64,000 nucleotides of DNA from Nonomuraea sp. PA05 (GTDB taxonomy: Bacteria > Actinomycetota > Actinomycetes > Streptosporangiales > Streptosporangiaceae). Both the position numbers and the translations under genes were made by a program. Location of the stretch: positions 1 through 64,000 of the forward strand of contig NZ_VSEY01000055.1 in NCBI RefSeq assembly GCF_008086045.1, in the 5' to 3' direction. This document shows, piece after piece, positions 1-8,263 of the stretch. The stretch's first letter is position 1, and each line of letters starts with the position of its first letter. The notes below the pieces were generated by a model. The model was not told where the DNA came from and searched no databases. It was given only the letters and a program-made list of their open reading frames with translations.

Positions 1-18
1 GGCACGTCCCAGATCCGC

Positions 19-624
19 TCACGGCACGTACCAAAACGCCAGCTCGTGCGTCATCCCCTCGGTGAACAGTTCCTCGGCGCGGTCCGCGTCCGGCCGGGCC
101 TCGTCGATCATCTGCCCGATCCGCGCGGTGAGCGCCGCGAACCCGGGATCCGCGTAGGTGTCCACCCAGGCCCGGTAGCGCGGCTCCGCGGGCGGGTTCT
201 CCGCCAGGATCCGCCCGAGGTTGGAATATCCCCACATGCACGGGTACAGCGCCGCCAGCCCCTCCCCGTACGAGGCCGCCGACTCCAGCAGGAACCCCGT
301 GTACGCCTCGCAGGCCGGCCCCTTCACCGCCCCCTCCAGGTCGGCCCCGAACTCCGCCGACATCGACCGGTGCAGGCTCAGCTCGTCGTGGAAGGTGGTG
401 TGCGCCAGGTCCACCAGGTCCCCCAGGTGCCCGTCGGGCGCCTGCCAGGCCAGCCGGGCGAAGACCCGCACGTAGTCCAGCAGGAACAGGTAGTCCTGCT
501 CCAGCCACGACCGGAACACCCGCTCGGGCAGGTCACCGCGCCCGATCCCGGCCACCGTGGCATGGTCGAGCTGCGCCTGGAGCAGCGGGCGACCGATGGC
601 GTGCAACCTCTCCGAAATGCTCAT
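19..624 (-). CDS. tenA: TenA/thiaminase II family protein
   Basis: This 201-residue protein belongs to the TenA/THI-4/PqqC-like heme-oxygenase-fold family, which hydrolyses aminopyrimidine thiamin breakdown products for salvage in the cytoplasm. The active-site block is visible as C129 and Y133 in LYPCMWGYSNLG, and the C-terminal catalytic Glu is E194 in HELAFW. C129 places it with the Cys-type (TenA_C) enzymes. The frame stays open further upstream, but ATG 624 is chosen because a TAACCT -10 box lies exactly 7 nt before it and no ribosome site is present, so the mRNA is probably leaderless. The divergent neighbour starts only 25 bases away. No other thiamin gene is nearby. Confidence 0.9.
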   Translation of the reverse strand: MSISERLHAIGRPLLQAQLDHATVAGIGRGDLPERVFRSWLEQDYLFLLDYVRVFARLAWQAPDGHLGDLVDLAHTTFHDELSLHRSMSAEFGADLEGAVKGPACEAYTGFLLESAASYGEGLAALYPCMWGYSNLGRILAENPPAEPRYRAWVDTYADPGFAALTARIGQMIDEARPDADRAEELFTEGMTHELAFWYVP

Positions 625-631
625 GGCTGGG

Positions 632-641
632 AGGTTAGTGT
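632..641. promoter_or_regulatory. Overlapping divergent -10 boxes (bidirectional leaderless promoter)
   Basis: On the plus strand TAGTGT (636-641) is followed by 7 nt and ATG 649. On the minus strand TAACCT (637 down to 632) is followed by 7 nt and ATG 624. The two boxes share bases 636-637, so the 24-base gap appears to serve both genes. TANNNT 6-8 nt before a start codon is the usual actinobacterial leaderless arrangement; use of these boxes is inferred. Confidence 0.55.
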
Positions 642-648
642 TCACGGC

Positions 649-1329
649 ATGACGGTGACGATCGCCGAGGAGCTCCTCCTGCTCGCCTACAGCGACGACA
701 AGGGCAAGCCGCTCATCAACATCACCCAGCTCGACCCGGCCCTCGCCGGCGCGATCCTGGCCGAGCTGGCCATCGCCCGGCGCGTGGAGCTGGCGGGCAG
801 GCTGTTCAAGAAGCTCACGGTCACGAGTTCCGCTCCGCTCGGCGACGAGGAACTGGACGCCGCCCTGGCCCTCATCGCCGCCAAGAGCTCCGGCAGGAGC
901 CCGGCCTGGTGGGTGCATGAGCTGCAGTCGGGCAAGCTGCGCGGCCGGCTGCTCTCCCGGCTGGTCGCGGCGGGCATCCTGAGCGAACAGCGGAGCAGGG
1001 TGCTGGGCCTGTTCACCGTCACCCGCTGGCCGGAGGCGCACCCCGGGGCGGAGGCGAACGTCAGGGAGCGCGTGTCCGCCGTCCTGGCGGGCGCTCACCC
1101 CGACGACCGCACGGCCGCCCTGATCGCGATCACGCGCGCGGCCGGCCTGAGCCGAAAGGCGTTCCCCGGCGCGAGCAGGAGACGCGTCAAGGAGATCGCC
1201 AGAGGCTCGTGGGCGGCCGACGCGGTGGCACAGACCATCGCCGCCATCGAGTCCGCCGTCATGACCACCGGATCCTCCTCATCGGGCGGGGGCGGCGGCG
1301 GGGACGGCGGCGACGGAGGTGGCGACTAG
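649..1329 (+). CDS. GOLPH3/VPS74 (GPP34) family protein
   Basis: This 226-residue protein starts with TIAEELLLLAYSDDKGKP, the typical opening of the actinobacterial GPP34 family related to eukaryotic GOLPH3, a phosphoinositide-binding Golgi protein. The bacterial role is not established. The all-helical domain fills about residues 1-200. The tail is low-complexity Ser/Gly/Asp (about the last 25 residues). ATG 649 is chosen because it matches the family start and has a TAGTGT box 7 nt upstream. The stop codon overlaps the stop of the convergent LCP gene. Confidence 0.85.
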   Translation: MTVTIAEELLLLAYSDDKGKPLINITQLDPALAGAILAELAIARRVELAGRLFKKLTVTSSAPLGDEELDAALALIAAKSSGRSPAWWVHELQSGKLRGRLLSRLVAAGILSEQRSRVLGLFTVTRWPEAHPGAEANVRERVSAVLAGAHPDDRTAALIAITRAAGLSRKAFPGASRRRVKEIARGSWAADAVAQTIAAIESAVMTTGSSSSGGGGGGDGGDGGGD

Positions 1330-2615
1330 CCGGCGTCCACCACGTCCTTCGGCACCGGCTTGTCCTCCTTCAACGCGTTGAACAGCGCCAGTGCCTTGGT
1401 CCTGTCCCACTTGACCGCCGAGCCGGCGCCGGGGATCGACTCGTTGCCGCCGAACGGCACCACCGTGGTCACCGGGCTGTCACCCATGGCCAGCCCCAGC
1501 GAGAGCATGTTGAACGCCCCCGTGCCCGAGTCGACCTCGACCGCATCGGTGGCGCTGAACGCCAGCGGCACCGAGGTGAACGGGTTGAGCAGCACCCCCG
1601 GGCTGGCGGCCTTCTTCACCACCGCGCCGAGGAACTGCCGCTGCCGCTTGGTCCGCTCGAAGTCGGGCAGCGCCCCGCCCTTGCGGGTGCGTACGTAGCC
1701 GAGCGCCTGGGAGCCGCTGAGCTCCTGGACGCCCTTCTTCAGCTTGAGGCCCGCCTTGGGGTCGTCCACGGCCGCCCGCACGTTGATCTCGACGCCGCCG
1801 ATGGCGTCCACGATGTCCACGAACCCGGCGAAGCCGATCTCCATGTAGTGGTCGACGTGCACCCCGGTGACCGTCTCCACGGTCTGGGTGAGCAGCCTGG
1901 GGCCGCCGATGGCGTACGCGGCGTTGAGCTTGTTGCGGCCCTTGCCGGGGATGGTGACGGCCGAGTCGCGCGGCAGGCTGACCAGCGTGGGCTTGTCGCT
2001 GCCCTCGGGGATGTGCAGCAGCATCATCGAGTCCGTACGCTGCCCGGCGGCCTGCCCCGTGGCCAGCTTCCTGCGCTGGGCGGCGGTCAGGCCCTTGCGG
2101 CTGTCGGAGCCGACGAGCAGCCAGTTGGTGCCGGGGGTGTCGGCGGGCCTGCCGTCGTAGTCGTCGAGCACCCCGTCGATGCCGGCCAGCCGCGAGTCGA
2201 TCACGAAGAACAGCGCGACGGCCGCGACCAGTAACACCACCAGCAGCCCGGCGACGACGGCCGCGATCGCCTTCCAGGAGATCCGCCTGCGCGGCCCCTT
2301 GGGCCCGCCGCGCCCGCCGGACCCTCCAGGGCCCTTGGGCGGCTCCTCGCCGCGCGACCTCATCGGCCTGACCGGGCTCTTGCCGGATCGCTCGCGCCCG
2401 TAGACCCGCGAGCTGGCCCGCGGCGGCTCGTCGGCGCGCGGCGACTCCGGAGCGTGGGCGGCGTTGGGAAGCTGGTGCGTGGGCGCTCCCGGCCCTCCCG
2501 AGGGAGGCCGGTGAGCGGGCGCGCCCCCCGAGCGCAGTCCGTCGCTGGGCCATGGTGGCAGCGGGCGGCCGTCGCCTGGTGAGCGCATGGCCCGGGTCCG
2601 GTCGTCCTCGGTCAC
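1326..2615 (-). CDS. LytR-CpsA-Psr (LCP) family cell-wall ligase
   Basis: This 429-residue membrane protein probably attaches secondary cell-wall polymers to peptidoglycan from lipid-linked precursors. A Pro/Arg/Gly-rich cytoplasmic N-terminus (residues 1-112) is followed by one membrane helix (about 114-138) and the extracytoplasmic LCP domain, which opens at WLLVGSDSRKGL and carries the Arg/Asp-rich block near VSLPRDSAVTIPG and RTRKGG...DFERTKRQ. GTG 2615 is chosen because AAGGGAAGAAGG precedes it. The frame is open to 2684, so a longer start is possible. It ends in a 3-base overlap with the convergent GPP34 gene. Confidence 0.88.
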   Translation of the reverse strand: MTEDDRTRAMRSPGDGRPLPPWPSDGLRSGGAPAHRPPSGGPGAPTHQLPNAAHAPESPRADEPPRASSRVYGRERSGKSPVRPMRSRGEEPPKGPGGSGGRGGPKGPRRRISWKAIAAVVAGLLVVLLVAAVALFFVIDSRLAGIDGVLDDYDGRPADTPGTNWLLVGSDSRKGLTAAQRRKLATGQAAGQRTDSMMLLHIPEGSDKPTLVSLPRDSAVTIPGKGRNKLNAAYAIGGPRLLTQTVETVTGVHVDHYMEIGFAGFVDIVDAIGGVEINVRAAVDDPKAGLKLKKGVQELSGSQALGYVRTRKGGALPDFERTKRQRQFLGAVVKKAASPGVLLNPFTSVPLAFSATDAVEVDSGTGAFNMLSLGLAMGDSPVTTVVPFGGNESIPGAGSAVKWDRTKALALFNALKEDKPVPKDVVDAG

Positions 2616-2858
2616 TTCGCCTTCTTCCCTTCGCTTGTCATAGACGCTACGTCCAACCCCACGGCAGTGAAGACGTTCCGCCAAGGTTTCTCCACGGAAA
2701 AGTACGCGGAACTAGCTGAGAGTCACTGCGGAAACATAGTTGCCACCTGCGTCGTTACGGTTATGGACGACCTCTATCGAAGGGATGATCGTGTCCGATC
2801 CGGACCCGTGGAGTCTTCGCCCGTGCTCGGGCACGGGTTCCTCTGAGGGCTCACTGCG

Positions 2859-4208
2859 GTGAGCGCCTATCTCGGGCTGCTGGCCCTCTTGCTTCTCACC
2901 GCGGCGACCGGTTACTTCGTCGCCCAGGAATTCGCCTTCGTCGCCGCCGACCGGGGGGCGCTGCGTGAGCAGGCCGCCGCCGGCGACACCTCCGCCGAGA
3001 AGGCGCTCCAAGTGACTTCCCGCCTGTCCTTCATGCTCTCCGGCGCCCAGCTGGGCATCACGGTGACGGCGCTGCTGGTCGGTTTCCTGGCCGAGCCGGC
3101 GATCGCCACGATCGTCCGGCCGTGGCTGGTCGGCGCGGGCCTGTCCGAAGCCATGATCAAGGGTTTCTCCGTGGCCATCGGCGTCTTCGTGGCGACCGTG
3201 GTGCAGATGGTGTTCGGCGAGCTGGCGCCCAAGAACCTGGGCATCGCCAGGCCCGAGCAGGTGGCCAAGGCGCTGGCCCGTTCGACGCTGATCTACCTGG
3301 CGATCGTGGGTCCCGTGGTCAAGTTCTTCGACTCGGCCGCCACGGGCCTGCTGCGGCGCGTCGGCATCGAGCCCGTGGAGGAGGTGGAGCACGGCGCCAC
3401 CCCCGAGGAGCTGTCGCGCATCATCGCGGAGTCGACCGAGGCGGGCGAGCTGCCCGAGCGGCTCTCCGACCTTCTGGAGCGGGCGCTGGAGTTCGGTGAC
3501 CGCACCGCGGAGGAGATCATGGTGCCCCGTCCGCGGGTGGTGGTCCTGCGCGCCTCGCAGCCGATCGGCGACCTGCTGACGGTGATGCGCGAGTGCGGCC
3601 ACTCCCGCTACCCGGTGGTGGGCGAGGACGGCGACGTGGCCGGTGTCACGGGCGTCCGCGAGCTGCTCGCCTCCGGCCTGGAGGAGGGCAGCGTCGCCGC
3701 GATCACCCGCCCGGCCCTGCTGGTGCCCGACTCGGTGCCGCTGCCCGCGGTCCTCGACAGGATGCGGGCGGCCAAGGACGACATCGTCTGCGTCATCGAC
3801 GAGTACGGCGGCCTGGCGGGCGTCATCACCATCGAGGACCTGGCCGAGGAGCTGGTCGGCGAGCTGGTGGACGAGAACGACCCCGAGCCGGTGGGCGCCG
3901 TCGGGCACCCCGGCGGCGTCTGGGAGGTGCCGGGCAGCCTGCGTCTCGACGAGGTGGAGCGGGCGACGGGGGTGTCGCTGCCGGAGAGCGACGATTACGA
4001 CACCCTCGCCGGGCTGGTCCTGGCCAGGCTGGGCAGGATGCCGGCCCCGGGCGACACGGTGACCGTACCGATCGACGCCAACACCGACCCCTTCGCGGAA
4101 GACGTGGAGGACCACCAGGCGGAGCTGACAGTGATCTCGCTCAACAGGCGGGTGCCCGAATGGGTGCGCCTGACGCCGCTGCGGCACGCGGAGGCGACGT
4201 CCCGATGA
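2859..4208 (+). CDS. Hemolysin C/CNNM-type DUF21-CBS membrane protein
   Basis: This 449-residue protein has the CNNM/CorC layout: an N-terminal DUF21 domain with several membrane helices (about residues 1-195), a pair of CBS domains (about 210-340, ending in IDEYGGLAGVITIEDL), and a C-terminal CorC/HlyC domain (about 350-430). The family is linked to Mg2+/Co2+ transport or resistance and is often annotated hemolysin. GTG 2859 is preceded by GAGGG at good spacing. It overlaps the next gene by 4 bases (ATGA), so the two are translationally coupled paralogues. Confidence 0.88.
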   Translation: MSAYLGLLALLLLTAATGYFVAQEFAFVAADRGALREQAAAGDTSAEKALQVTSRLSFMLSGAQLGITVTALLVGFLAEPAIATIVRPWLVGAGLSEAMIKGFSVAIGVFVATVVQMVFGELAPKNLGIARPEQVAKALARSTLIYLAIVGPVVKFFDSAATGLLRRVGIEPVEEVEHGATPEELSRIIAESTEAGELPERLSDLLERALEFGDRTAEEIMVPRPRVVVLRASQPIGDLLTVMRECGHSRYPVVGEDGDVAGVTGVRELLASGLEEGSVAAITRPALLVPDSVPLPAVLDRMRAAKDDIVCVIDEYGGLAGVITIEDLAEELVGELVDENDPEPVGAVGHPGGVWEVPGSLRLDEVERATGVSLPESDDYDTLAGLVLARLGRMPAPGDTVTVPIDANTDPFAEDVEDHQAELTVISLNRRVPEWVRLTPLRHAEATSR

Positions 4209-5215
4209 CCATGATCATTCTAAGCCTCGCGCTGCTGGCCTTCAACGCGCTCTTCGTGGCCGCGGAGTTCGCCTTCGTCTCCTCCCGCAGGCACCGCCTG
4301 GAGGAGATGGCCGTGGGCGGCAACCGGCTCGTCAGGCTCGCCGCCAGGTCGGCGGCGGGCGGCAGCCGGCAGCTCTCGCTCATGCTGGCGGGCGCCCAGC
4401 TCGGCATCACGCTGTGCACCCTGGGCCTCGGTCAGGTGACCGAGCCCGCCCTTGAGCACTACCTGGAGCCGGTCTTCGCCGCCATCGGCGTCCCCGAGGC
4501 CATGCGGCTGCCCATCGCCCTGGTGATCGCCCTGGCGCTGGTGACGTTCCTGCACATGGTGATCGGCGAGATGGCCCCGAAGTCCTGGGCGCTGACCCAC
4601 CCCGAGCGGGCGGCGCTCCTGCTGACCTTCCCGTTCAGGGCCTTCACCACGGTCATGCGCCCGCTGCTGTCGACGTTGAACGCGCTGACGAACCTGATAC
4701 TGCACCTGTTCGGCGTGCAGGCGAGGGACGAGCTGGCCACGACCAGGACCCCGCGCCAGCTCGCCATGCTGGTGGGCGAGTCGGGCCGGATGGGCCTGCT
4801 GGACCGGGAGGAGCACGATCTCCTCACCAGGGCCCTGCGGCTGGACGACGAGGGCATCGAGCGCCTCATGGTGCCCATCGACCAGGCGGTCAAGGTCCCG
4901 GCGACGGCGACGGCCGCGCAGATCAGGTCCACGGCGGCGGGCAGCGCCCACCTGAGGCTCCTGGTCGAGGGCAAGAACGGCGTGGAGGGCGCTCTGCACG
5001 TCCGTGAGGCCCTGCTGAAGCCGGAGAGCATGGCGGCGGACCTCGTCAGGCCGCTGCCCAGGCTGGCGTGCACCACCCAGGTTCCCGAGGCCGTCACGGC
5101 GCTTCAGGAGGCCAGGTCGCACCTGGCGCTCGTGACGAACGCGGCCCAGGACGTCATCGGGATGGTGAGCCTCACCGACCTGGTGGGCGAGCTGCTCGAC
5201 ACCAGGGCGGCGTAG
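4205..5215 (+). CDS. Hemolysin/CNNM-type DUF21-CBS membrane protein, short paralogue
   Basis: This 336-residue paralogue has the DUF21 membrane domain (MTMIILSLALLAFNALFVAAEFAF at the start, given here only to mark the first helix region, residues 1-20 and following) and a CBS pair but stops before a CorC/HlyC domain. Its second CBS motif is divergent compared with the first gene. Overlap with the upstream gene and a hairpin 10 bases downstream define a two-gene operon. The pair probably forms a hetero-oligomeric divalent-cation transporter or sensor; that is inferred from co-transcription. Confidence 0.87.
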   Translation: MTMIILSLALLAFNALFVAAEFAFVSSRRHRLEEMAVGGNRLVRLAARSAAGGSRQLSLMLAGAQLGITLCTLGLGQVTEPALEHYLEPVFAAIGVPEAMRLPIALVIALALVTFLHMVIGEMAPKSWALTHPERAALLLTFPFRAFTTVMRPLLSTLNALTNLILHLFGVQARDELATTRTPRQLAMLVGESGRMGLLDREEHDLLTRALRLDDEGIERLMVPIDQAVKVPATATAAQIRSTAAGSAHLRLLVEGKNGVEGALHVREALLKPESMAADLVRPLPRLACTTQVPEAVTALQEARSHLALVTNAAQDVIGMVSLTDLVGELLDTRAA

Positions 5216-5225
5216 AACAGGTGTG

Positions 5226-5254
5226 CGGGGGCGCGTGAAAGCCGCGCGCCCCCG
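5226..5254 (+). terminator. Hairpin terminator after the CNNM operon
   Basis: Perfect 10-bp stem CGGGGGCGCG (5226-5235) / CGCGCCCCCG (5245-5254) with a 9-nt loop, then TTTCCCTCTC. It follows the CNNM stop codon by 10 bases. Confidence 0.8.
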
Positions 5255-5378
5255 TTTCCCTCTCAAGCGAGAGTGTGAGCTAAATCACTCAAGCCATTCG
5301 AAAGTTGTCTGCAAGTGAGGGCATCTAGGGTCTCCATGCGGAGTACAGCCCTCACTGACAAGGTCGTGACAAAGAAGT

Positions 5379-5404
5379 AGCCCCGGCTCTTGCGAACCGG
5401 GGCT
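5379..5404 (-). terminator. Hairpin terminator downstream of tRNA-Leu
   Basis: AGCCCCGG (5379-5386) pairs with CCGGGGCT (5397-5404) across a 10-nt loop. On the minus strand it is followed by ACTTCTTTGTC, and it lies 44 bases past the 3' end of the tRNA, so it most likely ends that transcript. Confidence 0.7.
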
Positions 5405-5447
5405 GCTTTCGTCAATGTGGGTCTGCCGATTTCATCGGTGACCCGAG

Positions 5448-5530
5448 TGGGCGAGGAGGGATTTGAACCCTCACGTCCTTTCGGACACACGGACCTGAAC
5501 CGTGCGCGTCTGCCGTTCCGCCACCCGCCC
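5448..5530 (-). tRNA. tRNA-Leu (anticodon CAG)
   Basis: Read on the minus strand, the acceptor GGGCGGG (from 5530) pairs with CTCGCCC (5455-5449) and the discriminator A is at 5448. The anticodon arm CACGG-TTCAGGT-CCGTG gives CAG, which reads CUG, the main Leu codon here. A long variable arm (TGTCCGAAAGGACG) and the T arm GAGGG-TTCAAAT-CCCTC confirm a class II tRNA. CCA is not encoded. A possible -10 box TAATGT lies at 5553-5548. Confidence 0.95.
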
Positions 5531-5727
5531 TTGTGGGTGCGGAAAGAACATTAGCACGGAACAGCCACTGGTACTGAACCCGGATACGATCGCATAAGAC
5601 ACGGGAGCGGAGGAGCTGGGCGCGAGGGCCGACGAGCGCCTGGCGGCCGTGACGTGGAACGAGCGGAGACCGGGCGCCGATAGCGTCTCGGGGCCGCGAT
5701 TTATGCACGGAGGAAGGGAGGTACCCG

Positions 5728-6468
5728 GTGGGAGTCCTTCAGCGCTTCGAGCGAAGGCTCGAAGGCCTGGTGGAGGGAGCCTTTGCGCGGGCGTTCAAAT
5801 CTGACCTTCAGCCGGTCGAGGTCGCCAGCGCGGTTCAGCGGGAGATGGATGAGCGTGCGGCGATCGTCGCTCAAGGTCGCACGCTCGTGCCCAACGACTT
5901 CGTGGTGGAGCTGTCCACGACCGACAGCGAGAGGCTTGAGGTCTACGCCGACAGCATCAGCCACGAACTGGCCAACCTCGCCAGGGAGTACGCCAAGGAA
6001 CAGGGCTACTCCTTTGTGGGACCGGTCCGGGTCCGCTTCGAGACCGCCGGCGACCTGGCTGTGGGTCTGTTCCGCATCAGATCGGGCGTCATCCGTGGCG
6101 CGACGGTCGAGCAGGACGAGATCCGCCAGCCGGCGAGCGACCTGCCTCCGTCGAGGCCGCACGCGTTCAACGGGCGGCCACGGCTGCTCGTCTCCACCCA
6201 GGATGATCCGCAGGGCGACCGCTCCTACGAGCTCACCACTCCGGTGACCTTGCTCGGCAGGGGCACCGACTGCGATCTTCGTCTCGTCGATCCAGGAGTC
6301 TCGCGGCACCATGCGGAGCTGCGCGTCGAGGGCCAGACTGTGGTTCTCGTGGATCTCGGATCGACGAACGGCACTTTCGTCAATGGCCAGCCGGTACGCA
6401 GGATCGAGCTCCAGAACGGCACGCGAGTGACGTTGGGGCGCACGACTCTGGTGTTCCGGCGCGATTAG
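5728..6468 (+). CDS. fhaA: FhaA: DUF3662 and FHA domain protein
   Basis: This 246-residue protein has the N-terminal FhaA domain (DUF3662, about residues 3-120) and a C-terminal FHA domain (about 152-245) with the canonical phosphothreonine-binding residues R178, the SRHH block at 192 and N214 in GSTNGT. In mycobacteria FhaA binds PknB substrates, including the MviN/MurJ partner, and tunes peptidoglycan synthesis at poles and septa. GTG 5728 is preceded by AAGGGAGG. It is the first gene of the locus that runs to pknB. Confidence 0.95.
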   Translation: MGVLQRFERRLEGLVEGAFARAFKSDLQPVEVASAVQREMDERAAIVAQGRTLVPNDFVVELSTTDSERLEVYADSISHELANLAREYAKEQGYSFVGPVRVRFETAGDLAVGLFRIRSGVIRGATVEQDEIRQPASDLPPSRPHAFNGRPRLLVSTQDDPQGDRSYELTTPVTLLGRGTDCDLRLVDPGVSRHHAELRVEGQTVVLVDLGSTNGTFVNGQPVRRIELQNGTRVTLGRTTLVFRRD

Positions 6469-6485
6469 GGGTAGACAGACGGTCC

Positions 6486-6956
6486 ATGTCCGAGCTCACG
6501 CTGCTGCTGATCCGGCTCGCTTTCCTGGCGGTGCTGTGGTTCTTCGTCATTGCCGCAGTCGGCGTGATCCGGACTGACTTGTTCGGCTCACGCACGGCTC
6601 CCGCGGGCGCACGTAAGGCCGCGAAAGTCGCCAAACCCGTGGCCAAGCCCAAGAGCAAGAAGGGCGAGCCACGCCAGCTCATCGTCACAGGTGGCCCACT
6701 CCAAGGCACCACCATCGACCTCACGGAGACGCCCATCACCATTGGCCGGGCCAATGACGCCACGCTGGTAGTCACCGACGACTACGCTTCCAGCCGGCAT
6801 GCCCGGCTCTTCCCTCAGGACGGTCAATGGATCGTGGAAGATCTTGGGTCCACCAACGGCACGTATCTCGACCGCTCGAAAGTCACCCGCCCGACCCCGG
6901 TGCCGCTCGGTGTTCCGATCCGCGTCGGCAAGACAGTCATTGAATTGCGCAAATGA
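6486..6956 (+). CDS. fhaB: FhaB/FipA: membrane-anchored FHA domain protein
   Basis: The 156-residue protein has one N-terminal membrane helix (about 5-28), a basic Lys/Ala/Pro linker, and an FHA domain (about 65-155) with R88, the SSRH block near 102 and N124 in GSTNGT. Its mycobacterial counterpart FipA links FtsZ and FtsQ under oxidative stress and is phosphorylated by PknA. It lies 17 bases after fhaA and overlaps pstP by 4 bases. Confidence 0.93.
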   Translation: MSELTLLLIRLAFLAVLWFFVIAAVGVIRTDLFGSRTAPAGARKAAKVAKPVAKPKSKKGEPRQLIVTGGPLQGTTIDLTETPITIGRANDATLVVTDDYASSRHARLFPQDGQWIVEDLGSTNGTYLDRSKVTRPTPVPLGVPIRVGKTVIELRK

Positions 6957-8263
6957 CCATCGCACTCCGCTACGCCGCCCGCTCGGACGTCGGCCTCCTC
7001 CGCGAAGGTAACGAGGACTCGGCGTACGCTAGCGGCCGCCTGCTCGCTGTCGCCGACGGCATGGGCGGGCACGCACACGGTGAGGTGGCGAGCTCAGTCG
7101 CCATCGCCGCCATGGCCTCTCTGGAAGAGGCCCAACAGGGGGGTGACCTGCTCAACGCCATCGAGGCAGCGGTACGCGACGCCAACCGCAAGCTGCACGA
7201 GATGGTGGGGCGGGATCCCAGCCTCAAAGGCATGGGCACGACTCTCACGGCCATGCTCTGGAACGGCACCCAGGTCGCCCTGGTGCACGTGGGCGACTCG
7301 CGCGCCTACCTGCTCAGACGCGGGGAGCTCTACCAGATCACGCATGACCACACGCTGGTGCAGCAACTCGTCGACGACGGGCGCATCACGCCGGAAGAGG
7401 CGGCCACGCATCCGCAGCGCTCGATCCTGCTGCGCGCGCTCGACGGCAGCGGCGAGGTCGATCCCGACCTCACGCTCCGCGAGGCGCAGGTGGGCGATCG
7501 CTACCTACTGTGTTCCGACGGCCTGTCGGGCGTGGTGAGCGCCGAGACGCTGCACGCCACGCTCACCAACATCGACGATCCTGAAGAGGTCGTCCGCCAG
7601 CTCATCGACCTGGCGAACAGAGGGGGCGGGCCCGACAACATCACATGCGTGCTGGCCGACGTGCTGGAGATCACCGATGGGCAGCAGGTGCCCGCCGAGG
7701 CCGCCGTGGTCGGCGCCGCGGGCATGACCAGGCTGCACGGTAGTCCTCAGGACACCTCGCCGGGGCGAGTCAACGCGGTGACCGCACCCCAGCCGGTGAT
7801 CACCGACGACCCGTTCGATGAGCAGGACGCCCCCCAGGCGTCCCGGCGGTCGGGCAGGCGTCGTCGTGTGTGGCCCGTGCTGGTCACCGTGTTCGGCGTA
7901 GGCATCGTCGCCGTCGGCGTCGGCGGTTACTTTGGATATCAGTGGACCCAGGACCAGTTCTTCGTCGGTGCCAGGGGCGACGAAGTGGTCGTGTTCCAAG
8001 GGATCCAGAGGGAGCTGGGGCCTTTTCCGCTCTTCCACGTCTCCAAGCCCACGGGCAAGCAGCTGTCCAAGCTGTCCGAGGCCGACCAGGCGCTGATCAG
8101 GAGCGGCATCCCCGTCACCACCGAGGCCGAGGGCGTGACGAAAATCAACAGCTTGAAGTTCTCCGAGTCGGAGCCGAAGGAAGAGCCCACCGCGGAGGCG
8201 AGCGGTTCCCCCACGGACTCCCCTTCGCCATCCGCCACCGCCACGAAGACGAAACAGCAGTAG
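6953..8263 (+). CDS. pstP: PstP: PP2C-type Ser/Thr protein phosphatase
   Basis: This 436-residue phosphatase dephosphorylates PknA, PknB and their cell-wall and division substrates. PP2C metal motifs are visible: EGNEDS (18-23), VADGMGGH (D35), GDSRAYLLR, DGLSGVV and GGPDNIT. A membrane helix at about 303-326 is followed by an extracytoplasmic domain and a Ser/Thr/Pro-rich end. Its start overlaps fhaB and its stop abuts rodA with no gap, so the locus is tightly coupled. Confidence 0.95.
   Translation: MTIALRYAARSDVGLLREGNEDSAYASGRLLAVADGMGGHAHGEVASSVAIAAMASLEEAQQGGDLLNAIEAAVRDANRKLHEMVGRDPSLKGMGTTLTAMLWNGTQVALVHVGDSRAYLLRRGELYQITHDHTLVQQLVDDGRITPEEAATHPQRSILLRALDGSGEVDPDLTLREAQVGDRYLLCSDGLSGVVSAETLHATLTNIDDPEEVVRQLIDLANRGGGPDNITCVLADVLEITDGQQVPAEAAVVGAAGMTRLHGSPQDTSPGRVNAVTAPQPVITDDPFDEQDAPQASRRSGRRRRVWPVLVTVFGVGIVAVGVGGYFGYQWTQDQFFVGARGDEVVVFQGIQRELGPFPLFHVSKPTGKQLSKLSEADQALIRSGIPVTTEAEGVTKINSLKFSESEPKEEPTAEASGSPTDSPSPSATATKTKQQ

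Noticed and set aside
625..648. A TPP riboswitch for tenA
   Set aside because: The gap to the next gene is 24 bases and the mRNA seems leaderless, so there is no space for an aptamer.
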